From the NCBI GenBank assembly GCA_019057735.1, contig JAHLWV010000014.1, positions 1 to 19,239 of the forward strand: 19,239 nt of DNA. The letters are read 5' to 3'. Below are positions 1 through 7,325 of the stretch, piece by piece. The DNA comes from Promethearchaeota archaeon. Its GTDB lineage: Archaea; Asgardarchaeota; Lokiarchaeia; Sigynarchaeales; SOKP01. A program made the translations under genes and the position numbers. The number at the start of each line of letters is the position of its first letter. Within the stretch, counting starts at the first letter, position 1. The notes under the pieces were generated by a model, which made no database searches, was not told the origin of the DNA, and was given only the letters and a program-made list of their open reading frames with translations.

Positions 1-64
1 GCGGAATTCAGTTAATTCTCGTATTGCTAAACAAAATAAAACAAATTAAAGAATTTAATTAATC

Positions 65-73
65 TTTTTTTTT
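65..73 (+). terminator. T9 tract, possible archaeal terminator
   Basis: Nine consecutive T on the plus strand lie 5-20 bases after two frames that enter from the left edge and stop. Archaeal RNA polymerase terminates at T-rich tracts without needing a hairpin. The upstream gene is not in the window, so the assignment is tentative. Confidence 0.25.
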
Positions 74-179
74 ATTAATGCTTGTAATTACAATGCCATG
101 TGTAATCAACACTCATTAACCAGAATTTCTATAAACTGTCTTATTAGGTAAATCAATCCATATGAGTATAAAATGTTTC

Positions 180-191
180 AAAAAAAAAAAA
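180..191 (-). terminator. U12 tract on the minus strand
   Basis: Twelve consecutive A on the plus strand read as U12 in a minus-strand transcript. The tract sits about 34 nt past the stop codon of a tiny minus-strand frame (225-272). It would be an adequate archaeal terminator for a short RNA started to the right, but whether anything is transcribed here is unknown. Confidence 0.3.
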
Positions 192-224
192 GGAAGGTAA
201 AATATGCGCTCTGGCCCTATAAAC

Positions 225-272
225 TTATGGACAAGTTCCACATTCACCAGGCATATTGGAGTTCACCTCCAT
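225..272 (-). other. Possible mini-ORF with strong SD and hairpin
   Basis: On the minus strand a 15-codon frame starts at ATG 272 (a TTG at 296 would make it 23 codons) and ends with the residues MPGECGTCP. Inside it, GGAGGTGA (263-270) is a perfect Shine-Dalgarno match placed 8 nt before a second in-frame ATG (252-254). The same bases form a TGGAG/CTCCA hairpin (257-271) that would hide the ribosome site. A U12 tract follows. The Cys-x-x-Cys tail is reminiscent of small ribosomally made modified peptides, or it may be the tail of a decayed gene. No family was recognised; translation is unproven. Confidence 0.15.
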
Positions 273-308
273 TAACCAATCTATATCCCCCTTCAAAAAA
301 ATTAATGA

Positions 309-533
309 AAAAATCTTAATTCAATTACAAGATTATTAATAAATTTAAATTCTTCTATAAAAACTCAACAGGAAAAAACCTCAACTTACTTTGATGAAAT
401 TTCAATTGGATATAAATTGGCTATCTTCAATCAAGAAATTCTAAGAGCGTTATCCCGTCTCACAATATATATTCAAGTATTCGTAGAAAGCCTTTATTTC
501 TCATCTGAATGTCAATTCAATATTGATTACTAA
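309..533 (+). pseudogene. 75-codon open frame lacking a start, possibly frameshifted
   Basis: A plus-strand frame stays open for 74 codons (309-530) and stops at TAA 531-533, with no ATG of its own. An ATG at 305-307 is followed by A6; removing one A would join it in frame and give a protein of about 75 residues starting MKNLNSITRLL. The sequence has protein-like character, including a segment reading NQEILRALSRL, but belongs to no family I recognise. In DNA this AT-rich an open run of this length can occur by chance, so decayed gene, assembly indel and coincidence all remain possible. It overlaps the end of the opposite aminopeptidase gene by 4 bp. Confidence 0.2.
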
Positions 534-1711
534 ACTAATTTGCCTTTTTCCATTATTTGTTTTTTTGTTCCATCTTTGTATTCAACGGTAATGTTAGCCT
601 GCGGAGCCGTAACGAAATCCCAATGCAGTTGAGAAACTGAAGTGCCTCCCATCATTTTATTTGAACCAAACGCTAAATGTACGCTTCCATTAATCTTCTC
701 ATCTGTTAGAATGTAACCAATTGCTTTTGTAATTTCGGGGTTACATCCAATCCCTAGCTCTGCTACATTATAAGTCCTTAACTCTGTTAGGTTCTTCTCA
801 CGGTCAATTTTTTCGCTATCTTTAAATGTATTAATTAAATAACTTTGATTCTCTTCAGACGTGACTTCATCGATTAATAACTTTCCCTCCTTAAATCTTA
901 AATGAGTGTTTTTAATGATCTTATTAGTCATCCTGTCTCTAGTGAGTGGACAAAAAAGAGTGCCTTCACCAATTTTCTCGTGGGGGGGGAAAAATACTTC
1001 TCCTGCAGGTAAATTTCCTCCTAGTAATCCTACTGCAATCCTTTCATCGGAAAGCAAACCGTTATCTAAAATCATAGAGCGATCTTGGATTGTTACCGTA
1101 AAATCCGTCCCAAGATCATCTGAAACATAAACTCTTTTTGCATTTTCAAAGAATTTTCCCAGAGTTTTTGTAATTTCGTCCATTTTGTTTTGAGGGACGC
1201 TCATTCCACCCACTATGAATTTTTCTAATAAATCATATTCAATATTATAATAGTTGGCAGCTTTCCTCGAGGGCCATCCTGCATAGCACCACTTTTTCCC
1301 TGGAGCATATTCTGCTTTACCTCCATACAATATGTCTTTTATAGGTGCGTTAAACTTAATTTTTGCATTGAGTTTTTCTCTAGGTGCGTTTCCTAAGACA
1401 CCAGGATCTTCATAGGGCTCAATTACAATGTACGCATCGATATTCTCGATTAATTTTAAATAATGAAGTGGTGTGATCTCTAAAATTTCACTACTAATGC
1501 TTGTATCTTGGTATATCGAATTTGTATAATTATCGCTGCTTGATATAATAACGGGAATTCCATTGCTTCTGTAGATGTTCAGGGCAATTTCTTCCAACAA
1601 ATCTTGACTATAAGCCCCACCCTTTACTAGAATGTTTTCCCCTTTTCTTTGAATATTAATCGCATTAACAATATTTTTAGCACATAACTTAATTTTTTCT
1701 AATTCTACCAT
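530..1711 (-). CDS. M29-family aminopeptidase (AmpS/PepS/AmpT type)
   Basis: A cytoplasmic metallo-aminopeptidase that removes N-terminal residues from peptides using a two-metal centre. The 393 residues match the usual family length (about 370-415). The expected metal and catalytic positions are visible: Glu238 in PAGEVF, Glu318 in AELGIG, His345 in HLAFG, and His363/Asp365 in QLHWDF. The pattern and spacing follow Thermus aminopeptidase T. The ATG at 1711 follows an AT-rich TATA-like stretch about 25 nt away. The gene is divergent from the longin-like gene, so the two share the 160-bp gap but are probably independent. The natural substrate is unknown; general peptide recycling is the likely role. 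No signal peptide is seen. Confidence 0.93.
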   Translation of the reverse strand: MVELEKIKLCAKNIVNAINIQRKGENILVKGGAYSQDLLEEIALNIYRSNGIPVIISSSDNYTNSIYQDTSISSEILEITPLHYLKLIENIDAYIVIEPYEDPGVLGNAPREKLNAKIKFNAPIKDILYGGKAEYAPGKKWCYAGWPSRKAANYYNIEYDLLEKFIVGGMSVPQNKMDEITKTLGKFFENAKRVYVSDDLGTDFTVTIQDRSMILDNGLLSDERIAVGLLGGNLPAGEVFFPPHEKIGEGTLFCPLTRDRMTNKIIKNTHLRFKEGKLLIDEVTSEENQSYLINTFKDSEKIDREKNLTELRTYNVAELGIGCNPEITKAIGYILTDEKINGSVHLAFGSNKMMGGTSVSQLHWDFVTAPQANITVEYKDGTKKQIMEKGKLV

Positions 1712-1729
1712 AATTTAATATATTTTTTT

Positions 1730-1742
1730 TTTAATATTAATC
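1730..1742 (-). promoter_or_regulatory. TATA-like box for the M29 aminopeptidase
   Basis: On the minus strand ATTAATATTAAAA is centred about 25 nt before the ATG at 1711. That spacing is typical for archaeal TATA boxes of leaderless or short-leader genes. The region is AT-rich throughout, so the match is only suggestive. Confidence 0.3.
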
Positions 1743-1833
1743 TTAAACTCTTTGGCAACATTAGATTTATTACATAGAATTGTTTTAAATAAAATATCTA
1801 AAGGTTGAATTCTTAATGAGACCAAAGTTTCAT

Positions 1834-1843
1834 TAATATATTA
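1834..1843 (+). promoter_or_regulatory. TATA-like box for the longin-like gene
   Basis: TAATATATTA is centred about 33 nt before the ATG at 1872. A start site about 25 nt downstream of it would leave a leader of only 5-8 nt. No Shine-Dalgarno is present, which fits a near-leaderless mRNA. Confidence 0.4.
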
Positions 1844-1871
1844 TAACTATAATTAAAAGCAAATCAGAATT

Positions 1872-2336
1872 ATGGTAATTCGAGAAGTAGGTTTATTATT
1901 TAGGGGATTTACCTTGGTAAAGAAAAGTTACCACAAAACTTCCTTAGGAAAAATAGATTCTGATTTAAGAAGTGGTTTGCTCACCGCGCTCTTAAATTTT
2001 GCTGAAACCGCATTTTCTACTGGGTCTGTCGAATATTTTCAAGGTAATAGATTTACAATCGCTTTCATAAACGCAAACATCTTAGCAGATGACAGCGTAG
2101 AACCTGAATTATTAATCTCTTACGCTATTGTAGATAAACATAAAAGGATTGACAAATACGTGAAGAAATTAGTCAATCCCCTATTAATTAAGGTTGCGGA
2201 GAATTTTAAAGCACAGTACGAAGGTAAAAATTTATCTGAAGTATCTCAGTTCAAAATTTATAAAAAAACCCTAGATATTATTTTCGGATCTAATACGAAA
2301 AAAATTGATCAAAAGCTAGCCGGCTTGTTTTATTAA
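1872..2336 (+). CDS. Longin-like domain protein (Asgard type)
   Basis: A 154-residue soluble protein resembling single-domain longin/adaptin-sigma-like proteins found in Asgard archaea. Visible features are an N-terminal hydrophobic strand (GLLFRGF), then a region with DxDLRSGLLTALLNFAE near residues 29-45, matching the 'D-L-x-SG-L-x-A-x-x-x-FAEE' helix of such domains. A second set of strands follows (RFTIAFINA, LLISYAIVD) and then a long C-terminal amphipathic half. In eukaryotes longin folds occur in SNAREs, adaptors and the SRP receptor and interact with small GTPases; a role in GTPase or membrane regulation here is inference. It is a single gene flanked by a divergent aminopeptidase and a convergent DHS-like gene. 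The fold call rests on pattern only; a roadblock-like or Asgard-specific family is the alternative. Confidence 0.55.
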   Translation: MVIREVGLLFRGFTLVKKSYHKTSLGKIDSDLRSGLLTALLNFAETAFSTGSVEYFQGNRFTIAFINANILADDSVEPELLISYAIVDKHKRIDKYVKKLVNPLLIKVAENFKAQYEGKNLSEVSQFKIYKKTLDIIFGSNTKKIDQKLAGLFY

Positions 2337-2371
2337 ATGTAATCCGATTTATTTTAGGTAAAGAATCATTT

Positions 2372-3325
2372 TTACAACAAACTTTTCTTTAAAAACCATA
2401 ACATTACGGGTAGAGCGATAGTTGCGTCTGAAATAACTGTGGAGAATCTAGCGTTTTGATGTACTTTTCCCCAAGAAATTGCTTCGTGTAAAGTCGCTCC
2501 ACTAAGACCGCCTTGTTCTGGACGATCCATTGTTATCTGAATCGCGTATTGGGCAGAGTTTGGGGAGAATTGAAGCGATTGCAGAATAAAATTTTTAGGT
2601 ACGCCCCCACCAACAATGCAAACGCCAGCTTGTTTAGCATCCCAAGCCAAATTGACCATATTCAGCATATCTTTAAAGTGATTAAGGTTTAAATTTTGAT
2701 GGTGGAAACCTAATTGAAGTGCTAAACCGGAGTCAGTAAAAGCAGGACAAAAAATTGGAACATTTTTTTCAGCACAAATCTTTAATATAGAGTTATTATC
2801 TGTGGGTAGATTATCGCCAAGATACTTTAGAAAAGAACTAACAGACATATCATTATTAGGAATTTTTAGCTGGGATACATAATCTTCGATACCTTCGTAC
2901 ACTTTATTTGGTAAATATACATCATAGATTCTATTAAGGGCTTGGTCGTGCAACTCAGAATCATTAACATCTTTAATGTTTATTTCTCCTTGTAAATGAT
3001 GAAAACCAAGAGTTTCGGCTATATCATGAGTCAAAGAAGCACCTGTAGTAACAAGAATATCAATAAATCCTTCTTCTATAAAATCGTGAATAACTTTCTG
3101 CATCCCTGCTGGTACTAGTGCTCCAGCAAGACCAAAAAATTTAACACATTTTTCATTTTTAATCATTTCCTTATAAATTTCACACGCAACGGCTAATCTT
3201 TTTGCGTTAAACCCTGTGTTTCCTAAAGATTGAATAAAAGTAGTGATATCTTCATTTTTATCAATCTTAATTTGCTCTACCTCTTTTAATTTCTTTTTCA
3301 ATTCGTCATCTGGCATTTTTTTCAA
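2372..3325 (-). CDS. Deoxyhypusine synthase-family protein (hypusine or homospermidine synthesis)
   Basis: NAD-dependent enzyme family that transfers an aminobutyl group from spermidine to a lysine of aIF5A, or in SpeY-type homologues to putrescine, giving homospermidine. Length is 317 residues. Visible motifs are FFGLAGALVPAGMQ (63-76), LVTTGASLTHD (91-101), CPAFTDSG (193-200), GGGVPKNF (239-246), and GGLSGATLHEAISWGKV (272-288) with the catalytic lysine K287. In the human enzyme the GGG-V-x-K motif is followed by two histidines, one of them an active-site His. Here they are Asn245-Phe246, which resembles the bacterial and cyanobacterial DHS-like/SpeY group. The frame opens at TTG (3325), 1 nt after the ureohydrolase stop; ATG at 3316 is an alternative. 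It is probably co-transcribed with that gene. The exact product is uncertain. Confidence 0.85.
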   Translation of the reverse strand: MKKMPDDELKKKLKEVEQIKIDKNEDITTFIQSLGNTGFNAKRLAVACEIYKEMIKNEKCVKFFGLAGALVPAGMQKVIHDFIEEGFIDILVTTGASLTHDIAETLGFHHLQGEINIKDVNDSELHDQALNRIYDVYLPNKVYEGIEDYVSQLKIPNNDMSVSSFLKYLGDNLPTDNNSILKICAEKNVPIFCPAFTDSGLALQLGFHHQNLNLNHFKDMLNMVNLAWDAKQAGVCIVGGGVPKNFILQSLQFSPNSAQYAIQITMDRPEQGGLSGATLHEAISWGKVHQNARFSTVISDATIALPVMLWFLKKSLL

Positions 3326-3326
3326 C

Positions 3327-4229
3327 TCATTTGTTGCTTATAATAAAAGACATTAATTCAATTATTATTTTTGCTGCCACATTTAATGTTATATTGTTGG
3401 GTAAATCTAAAGAAGGTGAAACTTCAACGATATCAAACCCAATTATATTAACTTTTTTAGTGACTTCTCTGAGGATTTTCCATACTTCACGATAAGTAAA
3501 ACCTCCGGGAATAGCATAACCTGTTCCCGGTGCTATAGATGGGTCTAGAGCATCTATATCAATAGAAATGTATATGTCAGTTATATCAGATTTTTCAAAA
3601 AACTCAATAATTTTTTTTGTGAATAAATTAACTCCAATATCGTGAAGCATATAAGAGTTGAAATAGCTAATCTCCTTAGTTATTGCATTTTTTACTTCAG
3701 GAATATCAATATCTCTCGTCCCAATAATTAATAAGTTTTTACTTGAGATAAACTCCAGACTATGGATGAGGTGGGAAACAGTTGCATGAGAATAGACGCT
3801 CTCCTGATATTTTTCGTACAAATCGAGATGAGCATCTAAGATTAGAACGCCAAACTTCTTTGGTTTCCTAATAGAGTCTCCTATTGCCTTTATAACGGGA
3901 TAAGTACAAAAGTGGTCACCTCCAACCATTACTGGAATTATATCCTTTTTTTGGTCAAAAAACGATTTTACAAAATCACCAATTTCTAGGATGTTCTGTT
4001 CGGTGTTATTGGGATCAATCATAACATTTCCAGCGTCTACAAACTTTAATTTTGGTATTTCAAATCCCATTTCTGTTGTTAAAGCTAAGTTTTCTGTAAT
4101 TTTTCGGATTTTCTGAGGTGATTTGGAAGAATTAATTCTTTCAATTGATGTTAAATTGTCCCAAGGAATTCCAAAAAATACAAAGTTCGTATCATTTTCA
4201 ATTATCTCCCCCGAATCAAAAAAATTCAC
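3327..4229 (-). CDS. Agmatinase/arginase-family ureohydrolase
   Basis: Mn-dependent hydrolase, most likely agmatinase (agmatine to putrescine and urea). Its 300 residues match the family. The metal ligands are all present: His106 in GGDH, Asp132/His134/Asp136 in DAHLD, and Asp224/Asp226 in SIDIDALDPS. A candidate catalytic His148 lies in YSHAT and Glu269 in FDIVEVSP. The start is GTG at 4229, supported by a Shine-Dalgarno GAGGT 8 nt upstream. An earlier ATG at 4237 is out of frame and gives only a few codons. The gene lies 24 nt after arginyl-tRNA synthetase and 1 nt before the DHS-like gene, so it is likely part of an operon linking arginine to polyamines. Sequence alone does not separate agmatinase from related guanidinohydrolases such as arginase or proclavaminate amidinohydrolase-like enzymes. 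Confidence 0.88.
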   Translation of the reverse strand: MNFFDSGEIIENDTNFVFFGIPWDNLTSIERINSSKSPQKIRKITENLALTTEMGFEIPKLKFVDAGNVMIDPNNTEQNILEIGDFVKSFFDQKKDIIPVMVGGDHFCTYPVIKAIGDSIRKPKKFGVLILDAHLDLYEKYQESVYSHATVSHLIHSLEFISSKNLLIIGTRDIDIPEVKNAITKEISYFNSYMLHDIGVNLFTKKIIEFFEKSDITDIYISIDIDALDPSIAPGTGYAIPGGFTYREVWKILREVTKKVNIIGFDIVEVSPSLDLPNNITLNVAAKIIIELMSFIISNK

Positions 4230-4233
4230 TGCT

Positions 4234-4243
4234 CATACCTCTT
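4234..4243 (-). promoter_or_regulatory. Shine-Dalgarno deciding the GTG start of the ureohydrolase
   Basis: On the minus strand the stretch before the coding region reads AAAGAGGTATGAGCAGTG. GAGGT is 8 nt from the GTG that opens the correct frame. The closer ATG belongs to a frame that stops after six codons, so GTG is the better start. Confidence 0.5.
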
Positions 4244-4253
4244 TATTAGTAAA

Positions 4254-5969
4254 TTACATTTGTTCTAAAACATCTATACCCAAGATTTGTAAACCAATCT
4301 TAATTACGATTTGAACGCATTTGATTAACAATAATCTCGCTTTTTCTAATTCATCATCACTAGATAATACCTGACAGGAAGAATAAAACGAATTGAACGC
4401 TTGACATAAAGTTAAAAGATACTGAGGGATTTGGTGAATAGTATAATTTTTTCTTACTGAATTTAAAATTTCGGGGAAATATGTCAGTTGCTTAACCAAA
4501 GTTAGCTCCTTTTCGTGGTTAATTAACTCCCAATTTATATTTATATCGATTGTTTTTTTCGATTTAGTTATAATCGATTCAATTCTCGCATAGCAATACT
4601 GAATGTAAGGACCAGTCTCGCCTTCAAATGAGATGCTCTCTTTAGGATTGAAAACAAAATCAGATTTAGGATTAAATTTAAGGATAAAAAAAGTCAATGC
4701 GGCCATTCCGATTGCCGTAGCTCTTTCCTTTTTTAAATTTTCTGACAACTCTGGATATCTTTTATTCACTTCCTTATAAGCTAAAGCTTGCATTTTTTCG
4801 ATGATATTATCGGCATCAACTATAGTTCCTTCCCTACTTTTCATTTTACCTTCAGGCAAATAAACCATCCCGTATGATAAATGAAATTTATCTTCTTTAA
4901 AACCAATCATGTCTAAAACCGCAAATAATTGCTTGAAGTAGAGGTCTTGTTCGTTAGCAACTACATATATCGATTTATCATAATCAAAATCTTCCTTTTT
5001 TTGATAAGCTAAGTAGATATCCTGGGTTATATATAGAGATGTTCCATCTTTTCTCAGAAGGATCTTATCTGGCAAATTAAATTTTTCCTTTAGATGAGCG
5101 ATAATCGCTCCATCATCGGTCTTATTAAAAATGCCACTCTCCAAGCCCTTTAAAACCTTTTCTTTACCTTTCCAATATATCTCCGACTCATAATATTCTT
5201 TATCGAAGGATATTTTCAATGCTTTGTATGTTTCTTTAAATCCCTCGAATGCCCAAGAATTCATTTTCTTCCATAATTCTCGAGTTTCAGCATCGTTTTC
5301 TTCCCATAATCTTAAAAGTTGGTATACTTCTTCTATAATTTTACTATTCTCCTTTTCCATTTCATTGTATTTAACGTAGAACTCCCCAACGAAGTGATCA
5401 GACTTGATATTAGGTTCCTGGTTGTTGCCCCAATTTTTGTAAGCATACATAGACTTACAAATATGGATACCTCTATCGTTGTTTAAGTTGACATCGAAAA
5501 CTATATCGCCTTTATATTTTAAACATCTTGAAAGAGAGCGACCTAACAACATATTTCGAATGTGCCCAAAATGAAGTGGCTTATTTGTATTTGGTGCGGG
5601 GTATTCTATTACAATTCTTAAAGATTTTTTCTGATCTTTCCCAATCTCTTCATAAATTTTCCCGTATTTCTCTTTTAGTGTAAAAATCTGCTCTAGAAGT
5701 GGTTGCGGTTTTATCTTAAAATTGAGGTAGGGGCCGTTTGCTTCAATGACTTCTAAGTATTCTGGTAGTTCTAACAGTTCTTTTAGTTCTTTGGCAATTA
5801 GGACAGGTGATTTCTTTTTAATTTTAGCAAGTTGAAAACATGGAAATGCATAACTGTAATTTATCTCGTGAGGGGGTATTTCAATAAGTTCTTTGATCTC
5901 CTGCTGCGAAAACTTGGGGAGATAATTGCTTAAATACTCGGCGATTGTATTCTTATCGATTATAATCAT
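4254..5969 (-). CDS. argS: Arginyl-tRNA synthetase
   Basis: Class I synthetase that charges tRNA-Arg in the cytoplasm. At 571 residues it has normal length. The order is an N-terminal tRNA-binding additional domain (about 1-105), a Rossmann core with the HIGH motif as HFGH (133-136, in PNTNKPLHFGH), the KMSKS loop as KMKSREGT (375-382), and a C-terminal helical anticodon-binding (DALR) domain to residue 571. The KMSK replacement KMKSREG keeps the functional SREGT element typical of many ArgRS. The ATG at 5969 has no clear Shine-Dalgarno. It is first in a minus-strand cluster with the ureohydrolase (24 nt) and the DHS-like gene, and divergent from the aminotransferase across 129 bp. No sign of truncation. 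Confidence 0.96.
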   Translation of the reverse strand: MIIIDKNTIAEYLSNYLPKFSQQEIKELIEIPPHEINYSYAFPCFQLAKIKKKSPVLIAKELKELLELPEYLEVIEANGPYLNFKIKPQPLLEQIFTLKEKYGKIYEEIGKDQKKSLRIVIEYPAPNTNKPLHFGHIRNMLLGRSLSRCLKYKGDIVFDVNLNNDRGIHICKSMYAYKNWGNNQEPNIKSDHFVGEFYVKYNEMEKENSKIIEEVYQLLRLWEENDAETRELWKKMNSWAFEGFKETYKALKISFDKEYYESEIYWKGKEKVLKGLESGIFNKTDDGAIIAHLKEKFNLPDKILLRKDGTSLYITQDIYLAYQKKEDFDYDKSIYVVANEQDLYFKQLFAVLDMIGFKEDKFHLSYGMVYLPEGKMKSREGTIVDADNIIEKMQALAYKEVNKRYPELSENLKKERATAIGMAALTFFILKFNPKSDFVFNPKESISFEGETGPYIQYCYARIESIITKSKKTIDININWELINHEKELTLVKQLTYFPEILNSVRKNYTIHQIPQYLLTLCQAFNSFYSSCQVLSSDDELEKARLLLIKCVQIVIKIGLQILGIDVLEQM

Positions 5970-6053
5970 TTTTTTTGGTTTAAGGGTATCACAAAATTCT
6001 AATTATTGCTGATTGCAACTTTTATCTGTTTTGTTAAATATATTTAGTTTAAC

Positions 6054-6068
6054 TCATAAAATTTATGA
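6054..6068. repeat. 7-bp inverted repeat in the argS/aminotransferase divergent gap
   Basis: TCATAAA and TTTATGA flank a single A, forming a near-perfect palindrome 30 bp before the aminotransferase ATG. Its place in a divergent promoter gap would suit an operator, but AT-rich palindromes arise often by chance. Confidence 0.3.
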
Positions 6069-6098
6069 TAGTGAATTATTGAGAAGGTTGATTTATTA

Positions 6099-7325
6099 AT
6101 GGCATTCAAACAAGAAGCTAGAAAATTTTATCCTAAATGGCCTATCTACGATGATAAAGAGATAAACGCATTGACTGAAGTTATAAAATCTGGAGAGTGG
6201 TGGTGTGGGGCTCCTGGAGCTCACCAAGGTAATAATGTTTGGGCGTTTCAAGAAGAATTTGCTCAACTTCAAGGATCTGAATATTGCGTTGCAGTGTGTA
6301 ATGGAACTGTCGCAATAGAAGCCGCTCTCATGGCATTAGATGTAGGATTTGGTGATGAAGTAATCGTTTCTGATTACACTTTTGTAGCATCGGCATCGGC
6401 AGTTATAGCAACAAATGCCGTTCCCATATTTTGTGACATAGACCCCAATACTCTCGTGATGGATGTGAATAAGGTTGGAGAACTAATAACTGAAAGAACT
6501 AAAGCAATTATTCCAGTACATTTAGGGGGTAACCCGGTTAATATGGACCATCTTATGGAGTTGGCATTAACTTACGATCTAAAGGTTGTCGAAGATTGTG
6601 CCCACGCTCATGGTTCAGATTTTAAAGGAAAAAAAGTTGGGAATTGGGGGGATGCAGGCACGTTTAGCTTTCAAGCTTCAAAAGTTATAACAAGTGGTGA
6701 AGGGGGAGCTATTATATGTAATAATAGTGAACTTGCGGATAACATTTATTCTTACATAGATTGTGGTAGGAAGAAAAACGAGTATTCGTATAAACACTTC
6801 TCCTACGGTACTAATTATAGGATGACAGAATATCAAGCAGCAATATTAAGAACTCAAATGCAAAAATTTTCAGAGCAGCATAAGCTTAGAAACCAGAATG
6901 CGGAATATCTTATGAGCGAACTTAATAAAATAGATGGGATAAAAACTATGGAACCTACATTGGGTACGACTAGCCTTGGTTGGTATGTTTTTCCCATAGT
7001 TTTTGATCCTGTAAAGTTCGGGGGTCTCACTAAATCAAAATTTTATGATAAGTTAAATGATCATGGCATCCCTACTGACGATTGCTATCCTCCATTACAT
7101 AGCTTAGATTGTTTTAAATATAATAATTTAAAGAAAGGTATTGATTATTCTAAGGCTAATTGGGGAGGAGAAAAAAGTAAAAATGCGCATTTTCCAGTTG
7201 TTTCCGATGTTTATTCGAGAAGTATAGAATTCCCTCAAGAAATGCTATTAGCTCCTAGGGGAAAACTGGATAATGTAATAGAATTTATAAAAGCTTTAAC
7301 AAATACTACTCTAAGTCAAGATTAA
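6099..7325 (+). CDS. DegT/DnrJ/EryC1/StrS-family PLP aminotransferase
   Basis: PLP-dependent aminotransferase that normally transaminates a keto-sugar or keto-cyclitol, often nucleotide- or phosphate-linked. Its 408 residues are full length. Motifs are NGT at 68-70 (phosphate site), GDEVIVSDYTFVASASA (85-101), the VVEDCAHAHG segment with the cofactor-contacting Asp166, and FSFQASKVITSGEGGA, where Lys195 forms the Schiff base. The N-terminal GEWWCGAPG...VWAFQEEFA resembles members acting on cyclitols and 3-keto sugars rather than plain UDP-sugar enzymes; this is an impression, not a call. The ATG at 6099 follows a weak GAAGGTT ribosome site. It converges on an NAD(P)-dependent oxidoreductase; such enzymes commonly pair, one making the keto group and the other aminating it. 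The product is unknown. Confidence 0.88.
   Translation: MAFKQEARKFYPKWPIYDDKEINALTEVIKSGEWWCGAPGAHQGNNVWAFQEEFAQLQGSEYCVAVCNGTVAIEAALMALDVGFGDEVIVSDYTFVASASAVIATNAVPIFCDIDPNTLVMDVNKVGELITERTKAIIPVHLGGNPVNMDHLMELALTYDLKVVEDCAHAHGSDFKGKKVGNWGDAGTFSFQASKVITSGEGGAIICNNSELADNIYSYIDCGRKKNEYSYKHFSYGTNYRMTEYQAAILRTQMQKFSEQHKLRNQNAEYLMSELNKIDGIKTMEPTLGTTSLGWYVFPIVFDPVKFGGLTKSKFYDKLNDHGIPTDDCYPPLHSLDCFKYNNLKKGIDYSKANWGGEKSKNAHFPVVSDVYSRSIEFPQEMLLAPRGKLDNVIEFIKALTNTTLSQD

Larger units (their letters stand above)
1..529. other. Gene-poor AT-rich stretch
   Basis: No confident gene is visible in this stretch. It holds a T9 run (65-73), an A12 run (180-191, read as U12 on the minus strand), a small hairpin over a Shine-Dalgarno-like sequence on the minus strand (257-271), and a 75-codon plus-strand open frame without a normal start (309-533). 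Two plus-strand frames open from the window edge close at 46-48 and 58-60. A gene lying left of the window may therefore end there, with the T9 run as its terminator, but neither tail is recognisable. No tRNA-like or snoRNA-like structure was found. Confidence 0.6.

Noticed and set aside
392..508. TGATGA followed by CTGA, as in a C/D box guide RNA
   Set aside because: The two boxes are about 115 nt apart with no C'/D' boxes between, too long for an archaeal C/D RNA.
906..1130. 74-codon plus-strand frame
   Set aside because: It lies fully inside the M29 aminopeptidase gene on the other strand and has no recognisable protein features.
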